Source of the DNA: Tetrapyrgos nigripes
Taxonomy: Eukaryota; Basidiomycota; Agaricomycetes; Agaricales; Campanellaceae
Length of the DNA: 64,000 nt
Assembly: GCA_013368315.1 (NCBI GenBank)
Contig: JAACJM010000007.1
Coordinates: 372,001 to 436,000, forward strand
Direction: 5' to 3'
Under the pieces are notes generated by a model that was not told where the DNA came from, made no database searches, and saw only the letters and a list, made by a program, of their open reading frames with translations. A program made the translations under genes and the position numbers. Positions 1 through 14,414 of the stretch are shown here, piece by piece; within the stretch, counting starts at the first letter, position 1, and each line of letters starts with the position of its first letter.

Positions 1-944
1 CCGATGTCGTGAAGACTGAATACAGATCTGCAGATTGACCTTGAAAGCAGTCACGGCAAGTCTGGAGAACGCCCTGCCGTGAGGATGACCCCAAAGCTTG
101 TTAAAAACATTTGTTCTCTTCAGTGACCAGTTCTTCCCCTGAAACGAAGGAAGCTAAAAAAAGGGACGTTCTCATGTAACATATGATGAGCAATTGTGGA
201 CAATATGGCCATAGGACAGCAAGTTCCAGTCAGAAAATCGGACAGCGCGTCGTGTAACCTCATTCTGTACCGCACCAGGTGATTGAGAGGTCTACATGGA
301 TTCGTGGAAATTTTAATCAGCTGGGCAGTCTGGCCATTCTAACCCGTGTCATTTGGGCTGATAGATGAGAAGCTGAGAGGATGTTCACCATTGAGCAACA
401 AAAGTTAGGTAGCTTCTGAGGCCGGCGAACAGGCTGAAACTCGACAGCGAGTCAAGACTGTAACGCAAGATTGCTAAGGAGGTAGCACCATCTCTACGAG
501 CTACACATATAGATGGAAGAAACCCGTAGAAGAAAACGGGCTATGAGAGGCCAACACGGCTGTAAACTGGTATTACTGCTCACCCATTCGATATGGGTAA
601 GTTCGCCATACAGTTGAGTATCAACAGGGGTCAGTTAAACTTCTTTCAGCATGCCTTGATGCACATTATCCGTGGGAGGTTCAAGAGCAGAGATTTGGTG
701 ATTAAGAGGGGTGGAATGCAGGGTTAATATGCGGTGAAGGGGCTGCCCATGTTGATCGCAGGTTGCGTCATAATAGAGATATGAATTTCATCAGAGTGTG
801 ACAGGGTCCAAAAGGAAAAATATCAACGAAAGAGTCCCAGAAAAGCTTCACCAAGATAGTCATTTCATGAGCAAATGATGGCAAGAGAACAAGTCGCTCA
901 GCGTGACTGTGTTGTTGGGCCTTATGCTTTGACGGTGACAGGCC
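1..944. other. 5' flank, no gene recognised
   Basis: No reading frame with recognisable similarity or a convincing splice chain is visible on either strand. The last part must hold the promoter of the dihydrouridine synthase that starts at 945. The rest could be the untranslated end of a gene outside the window. Confidence 0.5.
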
Positions 945-2347
945 ATGGTTCCCAATCTCTCTTTCATCTCTGCGCCAATGGTTAACCAGTCCGACCTTCC
1001 ATTTCGTGTTCTGACCAGAAGATACGGGGCTACCTTGGCGTATACTCAAATGCTCCTCCCAGAAAAACTCATCTGCGACCAAGAGTATCTCGAATTTCAT
1101 CGACGTGATTTGACAACCAGAATCGACGGTTTAGAGAGCCCAGTGGTGGTACAACTTTGTGGAAATGATGCAGAAACGATAGTGCAAGCAGGGAAAAAGC
1201 TGCAAGACTGCTGCGATGGAATCGGTGATGTCTCTCAGAATCGTCCCGACCTAAGTCACTGATTGTTTCAAAAAAGTTGTATAGACCTCAACTTGGGTTG
1301 TCCACAGGAGGCTGCTAGGGACGGCCACTTCGGGGCGTATCTGTTAGGCCAAAAAGATTGGCCATTAGTTGAAGGAATTGGTTAGTCTCGTCTCGGCCGT
1401 TTTTCCTGCAACAAAAGCTGACTCTCCACCAGTTTCTGCGATGTCTTCTTCATTCACTGTTCCGGTGTCAACTAAAATCCGACTCTGTCAACCTCAGCAC
1501 AAGACCCTGGAGTTCGCGGAACGACTAGAAGCCAGCGGTTCTTCCTGGATCACTCTCCATGCCCGTACTGTATCTGCCCGCCGACGAAGGCAAGGAGCAG
1601 CCGACCTTTCAGAAGTAAAGAGGCTGAAAGATTCTGATAAACTACACGTCCCAGTCATCAGCAACGGGAATGTGCGCGTATACACCGATCTTACGCAAAA
1701 TCTCGAGTATACCGGTGCAGATGGACTTATGGTTGGAGAGACGTTACTGGGAAATCCATGGTCAGTCCACATATCCCGAAGTCTACGCTATGGTACCCTC
1801 GCTGATTCTAGGTACCTCATCCAGCATATTCTCAAACACCGTTCCTGATCCCGTCACCATCTCACTCGAGTATCTCGACCTATGCCGGACTTACACAGAT
1901 ACCGCCTCTGTTCCATCCGTCAAAACACATGTGCGCCACATCGTCGATTTTCAACGGTACGCAATGTTCTCTTTTCCAGTTCCATTTTACTTTCAAATTA
2001 CTCTACGTAACGCTGACCATCCCGTCTCCAGCTCTCGGCGTCCATGGTACACAAAATTCCGCTCTGCTCTCGGAGATTGTACAACGTTAGAAGAAATCGA
2101 ATATCTTCTCTGTAGAAAAGTGGAACGGTGGCGTGGCAGGTCTCCTAGAAAATCATTCCAGAATGATGATGAAGATGATCGTGGCGATAGTCGTGGTCGC
2201 GTTGGTACTGAAAGGAGTCCGAGTGAGAGGAACTCGGATCTTGACGGTGACTCGAGTTCTAGATTGACGAGAGCAGACGGACTAGGGAATATCCTGGATG
2301 TTGATGATCTGCATTTGGATCTCGACCTGTCTCTTGACGGTCCTTAG
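945..2347 (+). CDS. DUS1: tRNA-dihydrouridine synthase, Dus1-like
   Basis: FMN-dependent enzyme expected to reduce uridine to dihydrouridine in the D-loop of cytoplasmic tRNA (Dus1 position class). I read five exons: 945-1224, 1285-1380, 1433-1760, 1825-1956 and 2032-2347, giving about 383 aa. The N-terminus carries the TIM-barrel opening SAPMVNQSDLPFR, which contacts the flavin. Splicing exon 1 to exon 2 restores DLNLGCPQEAARDGHFGAYL, with the active-site Cys in NLGCPQ. That form, rather than the Dus4 type, suggests Dus1. Further blocks are STKIRL, ITLHARTV, VISNGNVR and the phosphate-binding TGADGLMVGETLLGNP. The helical tRNA-binding domain follows (SLEYLDLCRTY, SVKTHVRHI). The last 60 residues are an acidic, Ser/Asp-rich tail not typical of the family. 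The start is the first ATG before the conserved SAPM block. Confidence 0.88.
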
Positions 2348-4375
2348 ACCCGAGCAGCTGCAATTGTCTGTTTGATGCTCATCCAGGGGGAAACGCCGCG
2401 GATCAGAGTCACGGTGCCTTCCTCCATCTTCCACCACCAACATAGTATTAGGGGACTGTACAATTGTTCTACATTTATTGCATGTGTACGGTATATATAC
2501 AAAAGTGGTTTTTGTATTAGAAGCCTCCATATGATGGATTGACAAAACAATACGCTCCAGTTGACGTTCAAAAGGACGGAACTAAGGCGTGGCTCTGCAC
2601 CAGATGCAGACGGTTGGACAACCGCAGGAGAAAGCTTTGGCTCGGCGTCATGCAAAAGAAGAATAGAAAAGGAATTAAAAAACAATACTGAAGAAGCCTC
2701 GGTTACCGTCTACAATGGAACAGTAGGTTTACTTCAGAGGTAGGCCGATAAGGGCCTTGCCAAGAGGCGTAAACAATCCGTGTAGAACGTAAGATACAAC
2801 CGAATAAGGGGAGTGAGAAAGAAATGAAGATGGAGAACGGCCACTGGCAGTGATGGACCCAAATTCTACTGAGCATACAATATACCGTCATATGATCCTG
2901 AGGGATCGGCGCTGCAGCTGGCAACTTGAGCACGAAAATGTCACTGCTTGTCTGTAACGCCTGTACGTACCAATATTAATGAATGTTTCAGTGTGAAAAA
3001 GAAAGGCGACAGTCCGAGCTCTATAGCATCACAGAAACTGATGATGCAACTGTGACGGGGGAATAATGCAAGATACTAAGACCCGCCGTATCGACATCCA
3101 ACCAAGCCATTGAGTGATAACCTTCAGCGAGCTTGAGCCCAATTGACCGCAGCATGTCAGTAGAGTATGAGTCTCTTGAAATAAACGGGCGAAGTCCTCA
3201 GCCACTGCTTCCGAAGAAAGAGGCTGAGCCGCCCGATTGGTCAAAAAGGTAAAAGATAGGATAGTCCAGATCCGTCCGAGCTAGAGGAGTAAACTTGAAG
3301 CCACTACTGCACCAGATCGGGAGCCAGTACCTGGTTCAAGTCAGCAACTTGAAGTAACTGGGTCCGAGCTACAGTTCGAGTGGCAAGAAGAAATTAAACT
3401 CGGAATTGTACGTACCTTCAAGGCTTCTAGCTGGTTCCAAGTGGGAAATGCCACCAGTTTTGTGTTGCAATTGTCTGATTTCCATTCGGGATGAAGTTGG
3501 CCATGGCCATGAGATGCAATTGCAATTGGATGTCAGGACCGAAAATTCAACTTGGTGCAGTTCTATGAAATTGCAGATGACCTATTTGCATAGAAAAACA
3601 TGTACACTCCGACTTGAAATCGACAGCGCGGACCTGCGCAGCTCCTTTGTGAGTTGGAAAGCTATAGTTAGAGATAAGATAGACGTTCAGGAAAATCTGC
3701 TGCTTACCGGATCGTCACCAGACCCATGAAAATCTGGTTAGAAAATGACTTCGTCACCTAATCTACCAGTGAAGAAAATAGACACTGGCGATTGCCTTGA
3801 CCCAGGTAGTAACCGCCCAGTAGCATACAATGCCGTCAACGAAAAAGCAGATCTCCGAGTCCGACACGGTGGCCCGATGCACTAAGGTATGTACATCAGA
3901 TAATATTTTGAGAGTGATCCATATCTGACTGACTGGAGATCTTCAAGAGACTAAACCATAGCAAGCTCTGGCAAATTTGCGTCAGCTTCGCTGTCTCCTT
4001 TTAGCGGAAATTTGTATTCGACAGTGCACGAGGAACTTTGCTCGTCAGCGCTTCATCGAGAGAAAGGAGAAAGTGTGCACATCGGCCGAAAGACTGGGAG
4101 TCTTTAATGGCAATTGAGTGTTGAGAAATTGCACAAGGTACCAAGGGCCTACGGGACGAAGTACCACAGAGAACGTTCTGATTTAGATATAAGATCCAAG
4201 ATGAGTATTCCAAAGCCTGTTCGTAATGATACACATACTAGAACCGTGACGAAAGGAATACAAGGGAGAAGCAGATTACCAGCAACGTTATCTTCGCTTA
4301 TTCGCCATACAAGAACATATGCAGAGTACATAGTCAGGATTAGGTGAATGAAACCTTCACCTCGAGGAACAGAAC
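2348..4375. other. 2-kb stretch without a recognised gene
   Basis: Several open frames of 60-113 codons occur on both strands, the longest near 2344-2685 (-) and 3406-3729 (+). None shows a domain, signal peptide or splice chain I can support. Around 3268-3385 short motifs recur (GTCCGAGCTA twice, AACTTGAAG twice), suggesting decayed repeats. Confidence 0.4.
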
Positions 4376-5726
4376 TCAATCATGCCCACGAACAGTTTTA
4401 GGTTGATACCTGGGTAGATAGAAAGAATATTTATCAGAAGGGTTCCACAATTAGAAGGCCATAGTAGTGAAGACCGCGGCTTTGAAAGAGAGGTAAGGTC
4501 ACTCACGGCTCCTCCAGGTACTTGAGCTCCTCTTCTGACAATTCCCAGTCTAGCCTGGCATTCTCTTCCAGTCTTACCACTGAAGATGTGCCCACAATGG
4601 GACTAGTAACCTTGGCAGTAGACCAGACCAAAGCTACCTGAGCCATGGGTTTGCCTCGCTTCGCAGCGATCTCCTCCACACGCTTGACGATCTTTTCGTC
4701 TGTTTCAGTCAAGTTGCGTTCCCAAGGCATACTTTGGGATGCGACTGCTCGTGCAGACCCTTCGGCGACAGGTCGCGCAAGTAATCCGCCTGCAACGGGA
4801 GCCCAGGGAATAAGACCGATACCATTAAACTTGCAGTATGAATGCATTTCACGTTCCTGTTACCAAAAAAAAAAAACGAGTCAGTTGGAGTTGCAACGAA
4901 CGCCACATCCACTAGGACTTTCTTCCTCACGATACAGCAACGAATACTCGCTCTGCATACTGATAAACTTCGTCCACCCATTCCGATCCGCAACTTCGTT
5001 CAGATAAGCGAACTGCCAAGCTCTCATAGAGCACGCTCCAATGTATCTGACCTTTCCCATCTGAATCAAGTCGTGTAGGGCTTTCATCGTCTCTGCGGCA
5101 GGCACGTTGGGATCAAACCGATGGATCTGGAGTAGGTCGATGTATGATGTTTGAAGGCGCTCTAGTGACGCATCGACAGAGTTGAAAATAGCAGCACGGG
5201 AAAGGCCATGTTGGTTTTGATAGTCCCTTGTGTCGTACAGTTTGCTATACTCGGGATACGGGATACCTGGATGAGGAGCGACAAGATGAAAGCATTTCGT
5301 TGCGATTACGATTCGAGCCCGCGGTATTTGGCACTGGGTACAAGGGCTTCAGATAAGCAAGCTGGAAGTGATTTACCAAGAACGTACCTGCTTCATAAAC
5401 TTGCCAATGATACGCTCTGATTCACCGTCGGAGTACTCGTTAGCAGTATCGATTGTAGTGATGCCCGCCTCCCAAGCGGCCAAAAGAACGTCCATAGATT
5501 CCTCCTCATTTAGAACCCATTTCTTCCAAAAACTCGATGTTTTGTGAATGCCGCAGGTACAAATCATCGCCGTGACTTACTGCCCATTGCGGGGATCCGA
5601 AGCTCATCGCACCGAGCTAATAAGAGACAGTCTTGAGAAATGGACGATGAAAGACAAACTCAGACTTCTTACGATAGGAACCGAGACTTTGAGGCCCGAG
5701 GAACCAAGATAGCGATATTTGACCAT
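4376..5726 (-). CDS. aldo/keto reductase (fungal AKR, voltage-channel-beta-like fold)
   Basis: Predicted cytosolic NADPH-dependent oxidoreductase reducing aldehydes or ketones; the substrate cannot be read from sequence. The start is MVKYRYLGSSGLKVS at 5726, followed after short introns by LGAMSFGSPQWA. The catalytic tetrad is visible: Asp and Tyr in DTANEYSDGESERIIGK, Lys in ARIVIATKC, His in IDLLQIHRFDP. GKVRYIGACSM and SMQSEYSLLYREEE are the usual central strands. The C-terminal cofactor block is ALVWSTAKVTSPIVGTSSV. Reading straight through gives a stop just after LKYLEEP. A GTGAGT..CAG intron instead adds a last exon coding YQPKTVRGHD, the usual C-terminus of these enzymes, so I place the end at 4376. 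An in-frame A-rich tract near 4865-4875 is intronic. The family is often found beside secondary-metabolism genes, but nothing here proves that role. Confidence 0.9.
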
Positions 5727-5867
5727 TATGTCTGACAGAGATGAGTTGCGCAAGAGTTGCGAGGAAGCGCGCCGGAAATTTCTTCTTGTTTGTGTACCGT
5801 CACCACGGCCTTGAGGACAGTGGCCGACGTCGAGCTCAATGCGTTAAGACTCAGGATCTTCGTTGCT

Positions 5868-6204
5868 GGTCGAGTATGATGCTCAGCAGGGGGCGGCAAG
5901 CGAGAAATCCGTGAAAGTCTTCTCGTCTGGTCGTGGTCTCGGCATGGCACAAGCGATCATGCCGGCGCACCTTTTGAAGCTGCTTAGTACCATCATGAAC
6001 GAAGATGCGACGGAATTGCCTGTCTCGCAGCAAGAGCAGATGCAGTTATGATGTACACGCAATTCTACCAATCTCTTATTGTTTCATCGTAACCGTACCA
6101 ATGAAGTAGTGCCGGTGATCCAAGACCACAGCTCTCACGACCAGACGGGGAGGGTTACTTTCACGAATTTCTCGCTTGCCGCCTCCTTGATGCTCAGCAC
6201 GACC
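5868..6204. repeat. imperfect inverted repeat, arms of about 70 bp
   Basis: The reverse complement of about 5868-5937 matches about 6135-6204, sharing CACGACCAGACG, CTTTCACG, ATTTCTCGCTTGCCGCC and GCTCAGCA with small gaps. The arms flank a spacer of about 200 bp. Either a decayed hairpin-type element or an inverted duplication of the intergenic region between the aldo/keto reductase and the GH43 gene, which diverge from it. Confidence 0.6.
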
Positions 6205-6355
6205 ACCTTTGACAACCTAATGAGGTTGATGCCCCTTATCCCTGGTACTCATCAATCATTTTTGCATTGCAATAACGGCGACAACCCCAGGCGGACCGTC
6301 TACAGCCGTCCGCCCATCAGGATTGCTCATCTGACGCGTCCGACGTTGAGTGAAA

Positions 6356-6361
6356 TATAAG
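6356..6361 (+). promoter_or_regulatory. TATA-like box of the GH43 gene
   Basis: AATATAAG lies about 50 nt before the GH43 start codon at 6409, a normal spacing for a fungal core promoter with a short leader. Confidence 0.45.
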
Positions 6362-6408
6362 ACGACGCATGGGCTCAAGGGTCGTCTTTGGAGCACCTTG
6401 CTGGCGAG

Positions 6409-8637
6409 ATGAGACTGGTTTGGTATGCGTTGTGGTGTGCTTTTGCTTTCGGTGAGTCTCCTCTTACTGTCTGTTACACTGACAGACTCAGGTATTTCTG
6501 GTAGGGAGTACATTTGCCCTTATAAATCCCATTTTATCCGGATGGAACCCTGATCCAAGCATTGTACGCATCGGAGAAGACTATTTCATTGCAACATCGA
6601 CTTTCGAGTACTTCCCTGGTCATCCCATTTACCACAGCAAAAACCTGGTAGATTGGACTTTAATTGGACATGCTCTGAACCGCCCGAGCCAGTTGTCCTT
6701 GCTAGGAACTCCATCAGATGCAGGAGTTTGGGCACCTGGGTTGCGTTACCACAACGGCACTTTCTACCTCACCTCTACAACACGATACGTTTATACTTGT
6801 GCGTTTCTCAAACTCTGTCTGACTTGGTAGCGTTAACTGTTCGCGTCCAGCCGAATTCCGTCTCTTCCCTAGGTCCTTCTACGTCACCACCCAAGATATC
6901 TTTTCCAATAGTTGGAGTGATCCCATCTATTTCGGTGCGGAAGTTTCTCCTGGTCTCGACGTTCTCTAATTCCTGCATAAAGATTTCCTTGGATACGACG
7001 CCGACTTGTTCTGGGATGTTAACGATGATGTATGTGGCAGAATCATTTGTCTCAATCTCGCTTTTTATGATTTGCCCCAGGTATATGTCACTTGGACTGG
7101 AATCAACAACGCCATTGACAAAATTTACGGTGCATACATGTCAAGTTTTGCTATTCTTAGTATGAAGCTGACATTTCATTAGGTATCTATCAAAGCAAAA
7201 TCGACCTCGAAACTGGCGACTCACTAACACCCGCGGAACATATATTTTCCGGCACTTTGCCCAACAACTCCTCTGCCAGACCCGAGGGGCCTCATGTCTA
7301 TCTACTCAATAGGACTTATTATCTGCTTATTGCTGAAGGTGGGTCTTTGCCTTACTGGTCTTCGATGATAATCTTATGTTAAACAGGCGGAACTGACAGC
7401 CACCATCGCTCGACAATCCAACGCGGTCCTTCACCTTCTGGACCTTGGGAATCCAACCCTGCCAATCCCATCTTATTCAACGGAGCCGATTTATCATTAC
7501 CAGTACAAGACACAGGCCATGCCGACCTTGTCGAGGCTCCTGACGGTTCATGGTGGGGAGTTGCACTTGGTGTACGACCACAGCAAAGTAACTTCAGTCA
7601 TATACAGCTTGGTGTGTGTTCTTTTTACTTTTTTTCTCTCCAAATCTTACTGACGACATACTGAATTTGTGCATGCCTCAGGAAGAGAAACCTTCCTCTT
7701 TCCTGTCACCTGGGAATCCGGCTGGCCTGTCATCAATCATGGCGAACCTCTAAGTGAACACATTGAAGGCGTATTAGAGGATACCTCTCATCTCTCCGAT
7801 TACTTTAACGACTTCACTAACTCATCCGAATTAGACAACTCATTCTACTTCCTTCGCACCCCTTACAAACGCTTTCACTCCCTCTCCGCTCGACCTGGAT
7901 ATCTCAGATTAAATGGAAACGGATACGCTGTCGGGGATCGAGATAGTCCTGCGCTGTTGTTGAGGAAACAAACGAGCTATGAAGAAACGTTTGAGACGAA
8001 GATTGATGGGTTTACTCCTGCGAGTAATTTGACAGAGGCTGGGGTGACGATATTTTATGGGGATTTTCTGCATAATGATATTGGGATCACGGGTGTGGAT
8101 TCAAGTGGAAGTGAGACTGTAGAGAGATTTATCGTGACAAGGACGAAGGTGCAAGCACAACAAGTCGGACCTTGGCTTTTGACTTCTGATAATAACACGA
8201 TTACGACCGTGAGTTGATTCTCCTCTTGGAGGTCTCGAAGAGGTTGTTAACAGAACGATGTGAATGCTCCAGGTCACCCACACACCTCTACAAACCAGTT
8301 CTGATGCTGTCAGACTAGTCATCGTCGGGAACTCTACAAACTACAAATTAGGCTTTGCAGAAGGAGATGCAGATGATGCCCCAGTGACTTTTACTGCTGA
8401 GATTGATGGTGCTGCACTCTCTATTCCTACTGCTGGGTATGTATTCTTCTAGCCCTTAACTGTCCCAGTCGCGAGTTTTCAAACGCTAATACCTGCATTT
8501 ATTGGCATTACAGTGGTTTCTTCTTCAAAGGAGCTTCCTTTGGGATCTATAACACGGGAAATGGAAAACCAACGCTTGTCCCAGCAGATTTTGCGTACTG
8601 GAAACAAACGCCCGGCTCAGGTTCATCGGGACGTTGA
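6409..8637 (+). CDS. secreted glycoside hydrolase family 43 (beta-xylosidase / arabinofuranosidase type)
   Basis: Predicted extracellular hydrolase acting on xylan- or arabinan-derived oligosaccharides, with a five-bladed beta-propeller catalytic domain. The first exon codes a signal peptide (MRLVWYALWCAFAF...). The catalytic base Asp is in NPILSGWNPDPSIVRIGED. DAGVWAPGLRYHNGTFYL is the second blade. The pKa-modulating Asp is probably in GYDADLFWDVN. The acid Glu is in RPEGPHVYLLNRTYYLL, and GHADLVEAPDGSWW is the usual fifth blade. A C-terminal beta-sandwich follows (GFFFKGASFGIYNTG, ending in a Gly/Ser-rich tail). There are about nine short introns. The subfamily and substrate cannot be decided from motifs alone. 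Together with the neighbouring secreted carboxylesterase it fits plant cell-wall breakdown. Confidence 0.9.
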
Positions 8638-8771
8638 AGATGTCATTGTCTTCAGTCATGTACAAAGGAAAGTAAATTTAAAAAAAGGTAGCAACGTATG
8701 TAGTTGTAGTTGTCCTTGAGATGTCCTTCGTCGAAAATCGTCAATACATATACAATGCGATTCATAGTTCT

Positions 8772-11147
8772 TCAATTCTGCTCCTTATCCGCCTTACTTA
8801 TCACAAACGCACACCTATCCGCTTCCTTCTTCGGCTCGTCTTCGTTGAAGCTCCCGCTCTCGTTCGTTGTACCATTAGGACCTTGTTGGAGCACTAGACG
8901 TCTATGCCTAGATGGGACGTATGGCTCCCAGTATGGTGATCGGTGAAGTTTATGAGAGTTGGGATTATGAGACCGTACGAAAGAGAGCCAATACGCGATG
9001 AGTTCCTCGGCGAAGGCGGTTTCGGTCGGGGTCATGGGGGTGAATGTGCCAGTGCCGTTGGATCTGGGGATTGAGTCAGTTCCCAGCTAAGCAGGACGAC
9101 CTAATAATGAGACACACACCCTGTGTTAATCCCCTCAAACATCATCCAATTCTCTGCAGCATGGCCAGTTCCCAAGGATATATTTCCCGTTGGGTTGGGT
9201 TGGTTATAACGATAGCTCCAAACGTTGGTCACAGGCGCATAAGCGTCCCCTATAGCCGCTCGCTGTAAATGAACGTGTCAAAACAAGACCTCCTGTGGAG
9301 ATAAAATAGGAAAGTTTACTTACTGCGCAGATCAAGTAAGACTCTCCAGTCGCTACTTGCAACTGTTGACTAGGAGAGGAGAAATCTTCGAGAGGGTATT
9401 TCTGTGATAAATACATATACTTTGGGGTGAGGAAAGATAATTAAATCAGTGAAGTAGGCGCTTACCTCGAGGAACTCTTCAATGTCTTGATCATCTAAAC
9501 CAGGGAATAAGTTTCGAAGACCTGTTTCTACCGTCGGTTGCGTGTTGGTAGTTTCATTTGAAGTCGAACTGAAAATGAGAAGGAGTCAATAAGTGGACTG
9601 GAGTGATTGGACAGAAATGGCATACCCAACCATAACCGGTACTTTGATGAAATCTCCAGCCAAAAGAGACGCTGTCGGATGAGTAGTGATAATCTTGCCA
9701 TCGACTACTGGACGGAAAAATCTATAGCCGTTGTCACTAGTAGAGGAACAGGGAAATGAGCGCTATTATTTGAGGAGTGTGCAGCACGATTGGCAAAGAA
9801 GCTCACAATGCATCCGTTGCTGCCAAAGCCTGCGCTCTTGCCAACGCACTGACACTCGCTTTCCTCAAGCATTTCATCTTCTCAACCACAGTGCCATTCC
9901 CACACCCAGCGTTTTCGGAGAAGAAGTCGAACAAAGGCTGAAAAGACAAGTATAGTGAGACATTACCATTCTGGTTTGACTTTTCGCAGACAAATTTTAC
10001 CTGGACCTGCTCTGGGGGAGGCGTTGGTGGTCGAGCGGCACTTTGGGCAATGGCAGCGCTGAACAAACCCTCTTCACCAGGCGATACAAGATGGAATTCT
10101 ACAGAGCCCCCGCCGGTACTCTCACCTAGAAAGATAGACATGACTACCATCAAAACGACGTATAAGCCACTAATGTGTGAGCAACTCTCACCATCAATGG
10201 TCACTCTCTTCTTGTTGCCTCCAAAAGCTGCGATGTTTTCTACAACCCGAATGTCATTTCACAAGCTCTTAAGAAATGACCAGAGTTACCTTGTACCCAC
10301 TTTAGCGCTAATGTCTGATCCTGAAATCTGTAGTAAGCAAGCTTGCGAGCCAATGTGAGCCTAGAGAAGACTACCTGAAATCCAACATTGAAATCACCCA
10401 AACTCGAATCGCTGAATTCGGGAATAGCAAGGAAACCAAAGGAGGATAATCGGTAGTATACAGAAACGATAACGACGTTGGGACTTTGGTGAATCCAGTG
10501 GTCAAACGGCCAGTTGGCGGGGTTGCCAGTACGATATCCTGGAACCAAAAGTTAGGTTCACAAAGGAGAGAGAGATATCTGAGTAAAAATGACGCACCTC
10601 CTCCATGGATGTAGACCAGAACAGGCACTATGTTACTCCCCGTGACTTGATGGTCCCAGCACTTCAAACGCAAAAAACTCACAATTGTCTCCACGTTTGG
10701 CTCCTGCAGGGGCATAGACATTGACCTTGAGACAGTCCTCGCTCCCAGCACCTCCTGCGTACCGCGAAGAGATCTATCAGCACTAACACGATGAACAGTC
10801 GACGAGTATTCACCTCCAGTAGCCTGCTGCACGCAAAAATCTGGATATTCCGACACATCAATCACCTTTCCTCTCGTTTCTCCTGATACCCTCGCCACAT
10901 TCAGCGGTAGAGGCGCCCTAAACCGACGTTCCCCCAGAGGCGGTTCAGCGTATGGTAGCCCAAGATACGCAACAGTGTTCGGGTACGATAGATTCCCTCT
11001 ATATCTTGCATACCCCAGATCAACGACATTAGATTGGTGACCTGGCGATGGAGCACATTGGACAAGCCCAAGTCCGGCGTAGATCACCGCGGTTGCTAGG
11101 ACTGCAGCGGAGACCATGAAGAGAATCCTGAACGAGTAAATGTACAA
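8772..11147 (-). CDS. type-B carboxylesterase/lipase (alpha/beta hydrolase)
   Basis: Predicted secreted or membrane-anchored serine esterase of the carboxylesterase family. The N-terminus is hydrophobic (MVSAAVLATAVIYAGLGLVQ) and acts as signal peptide or anchor; the start may be 11147 or the internal ATG at 11117. Family blocks in order: NTVAYLGLPYAEPPLGERRF, an EDCL-type Cys, VLVYIHGGG (oxyanion hole), PNVVIVSVYYRLSSFGFL, DQTLALKWVQ and the nucleophile motif GESTGGGS. The motif is a slight variant of the common GESAGAGS. The His region is GTGHAAENWMMFEGIN, and the C-terminus carries FAEELIAYWLSFVRSHNPN and QQGPNGTTNES. The catalytic Ser sits two codons after a splice acceptor at 10125/10126. 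The intron there is flanked by an 8-nt direct repeat. Confidence 0.88.
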
Positions 11148-12252
11148 TACTCATGTTTTGAACGTTCATCGTTTTATAGGCAGAGTCAACGAGGCGAAAG
11201 GTTAAGTGTGAGATGATGACATGTTTACGGAACGCGTGGAGCATGGCCAAATCAGTTGACCCGAACTGCTGTCCTAACCCTGCATTCGTCTCTGTAAGGA
11301 ACGGGAGGGGTAAGTGTGCATAGTCCTTCTCCTTCTCCCGCTTCCTCAAAATCCCATGTTGTGCAACGAATGATGTTTGGGGCGCGTGATGATGGCAGAA
11401 GGGAAACCGACGCGTTTGTTTCCGACATTATTAATATCCGCGTGTTGGGACCGCTACCTATACCATCCCATGGAGGATTGACCAAAAGAATGTAAGTGTA
11501 AGTTGTACGCCTCGGCGGCCGCTCGCTTAATCCAGGATTTTAGTGTAAGTTGGATCTCTGCCACAGTAAAATAGTGTGAGTAGATCCACTATGTCAAGAA
11601 CATTCAACTATCGAAAGTCTCGGTATACAAGTCTTTATCAAGACACATTTTTAAAGGGCTTTTGAGCGCGTCACTACTTATGATCTGCATTACCAGTTAC
11701 CAGCTGGCCACTCTGACATTGTTGAAGACACGAGGGCCGAAGCGGAAGGCCCGAGTCATAGTCAAAAAATGCTCGAAAATAATATGCACACTCACCCCAA
11801 TTATAAGGCACAGGGGTCAATATATTACTTGAGCCACGCGAATACCTTGCTTGGGTCAACTAAGAACTTACGCTTTTTTTGGCCCATCGCTTACGTTCCA
11901 CTTGCACTATCTGAGATCGTAGAAGTACTACTTACACTTACATTCTTCTTGTATATACTCAACTGCAACATATTCCTTTCCAAAGATTCATTCCATTACT
12001 CGACGCATATCTAAGTACTGATTATCACCTTCCGATACATACTAAAAGTAAGCCATTCTACAAAGCAACCCGATACAAACATGAGAGCAAAACAACGAAG
12101 CATAGGTAGAAATCAGGAGGACGGTGGGGATATTCGGTATGGCATATCGGTATGTCGTTCATTCTTTTCGTTTTCGAGTCATTAAGACGAGAGTTTTTAT
12201 GATCATTCACCAGAGAAACACCTCTACTCAAAGCCTCCCCCGCTTTGAGAAA
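11148..12252. other. intergenic region between esterase start and malic enzyme end
   Basis: Contains the esterase promoter and a terminal-inverted-repeat pair listed separately. No coding sequence is supported. The remaining frames are short and have no recognisable composition. Confidence 0.45.
11487..11946. mobile_element. candidate MITE bounded by 22-bp terminal inverted repeats
   Basis: AGAATGTAAGTGTAAGT then TGTAC at 11487-11508 is repeated in reverse complement at 11925-11946 with one mismatch in 22. The 460-bp interval has no coding content. I do not see a clean target-site duplication, so the outer ends may be off by a few bases. Confidence 0.5.

Positions 12253-14414
<2,162 letters not shown>

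Noticed and set aside
5850..6071. Short frames in the inverted repeat ending in Cys, considered as pheromone precursors
   Set aside because: No CaaX end (Cys is last, not fourth from last), no N-terminal Met context and no receptor gene nearby.
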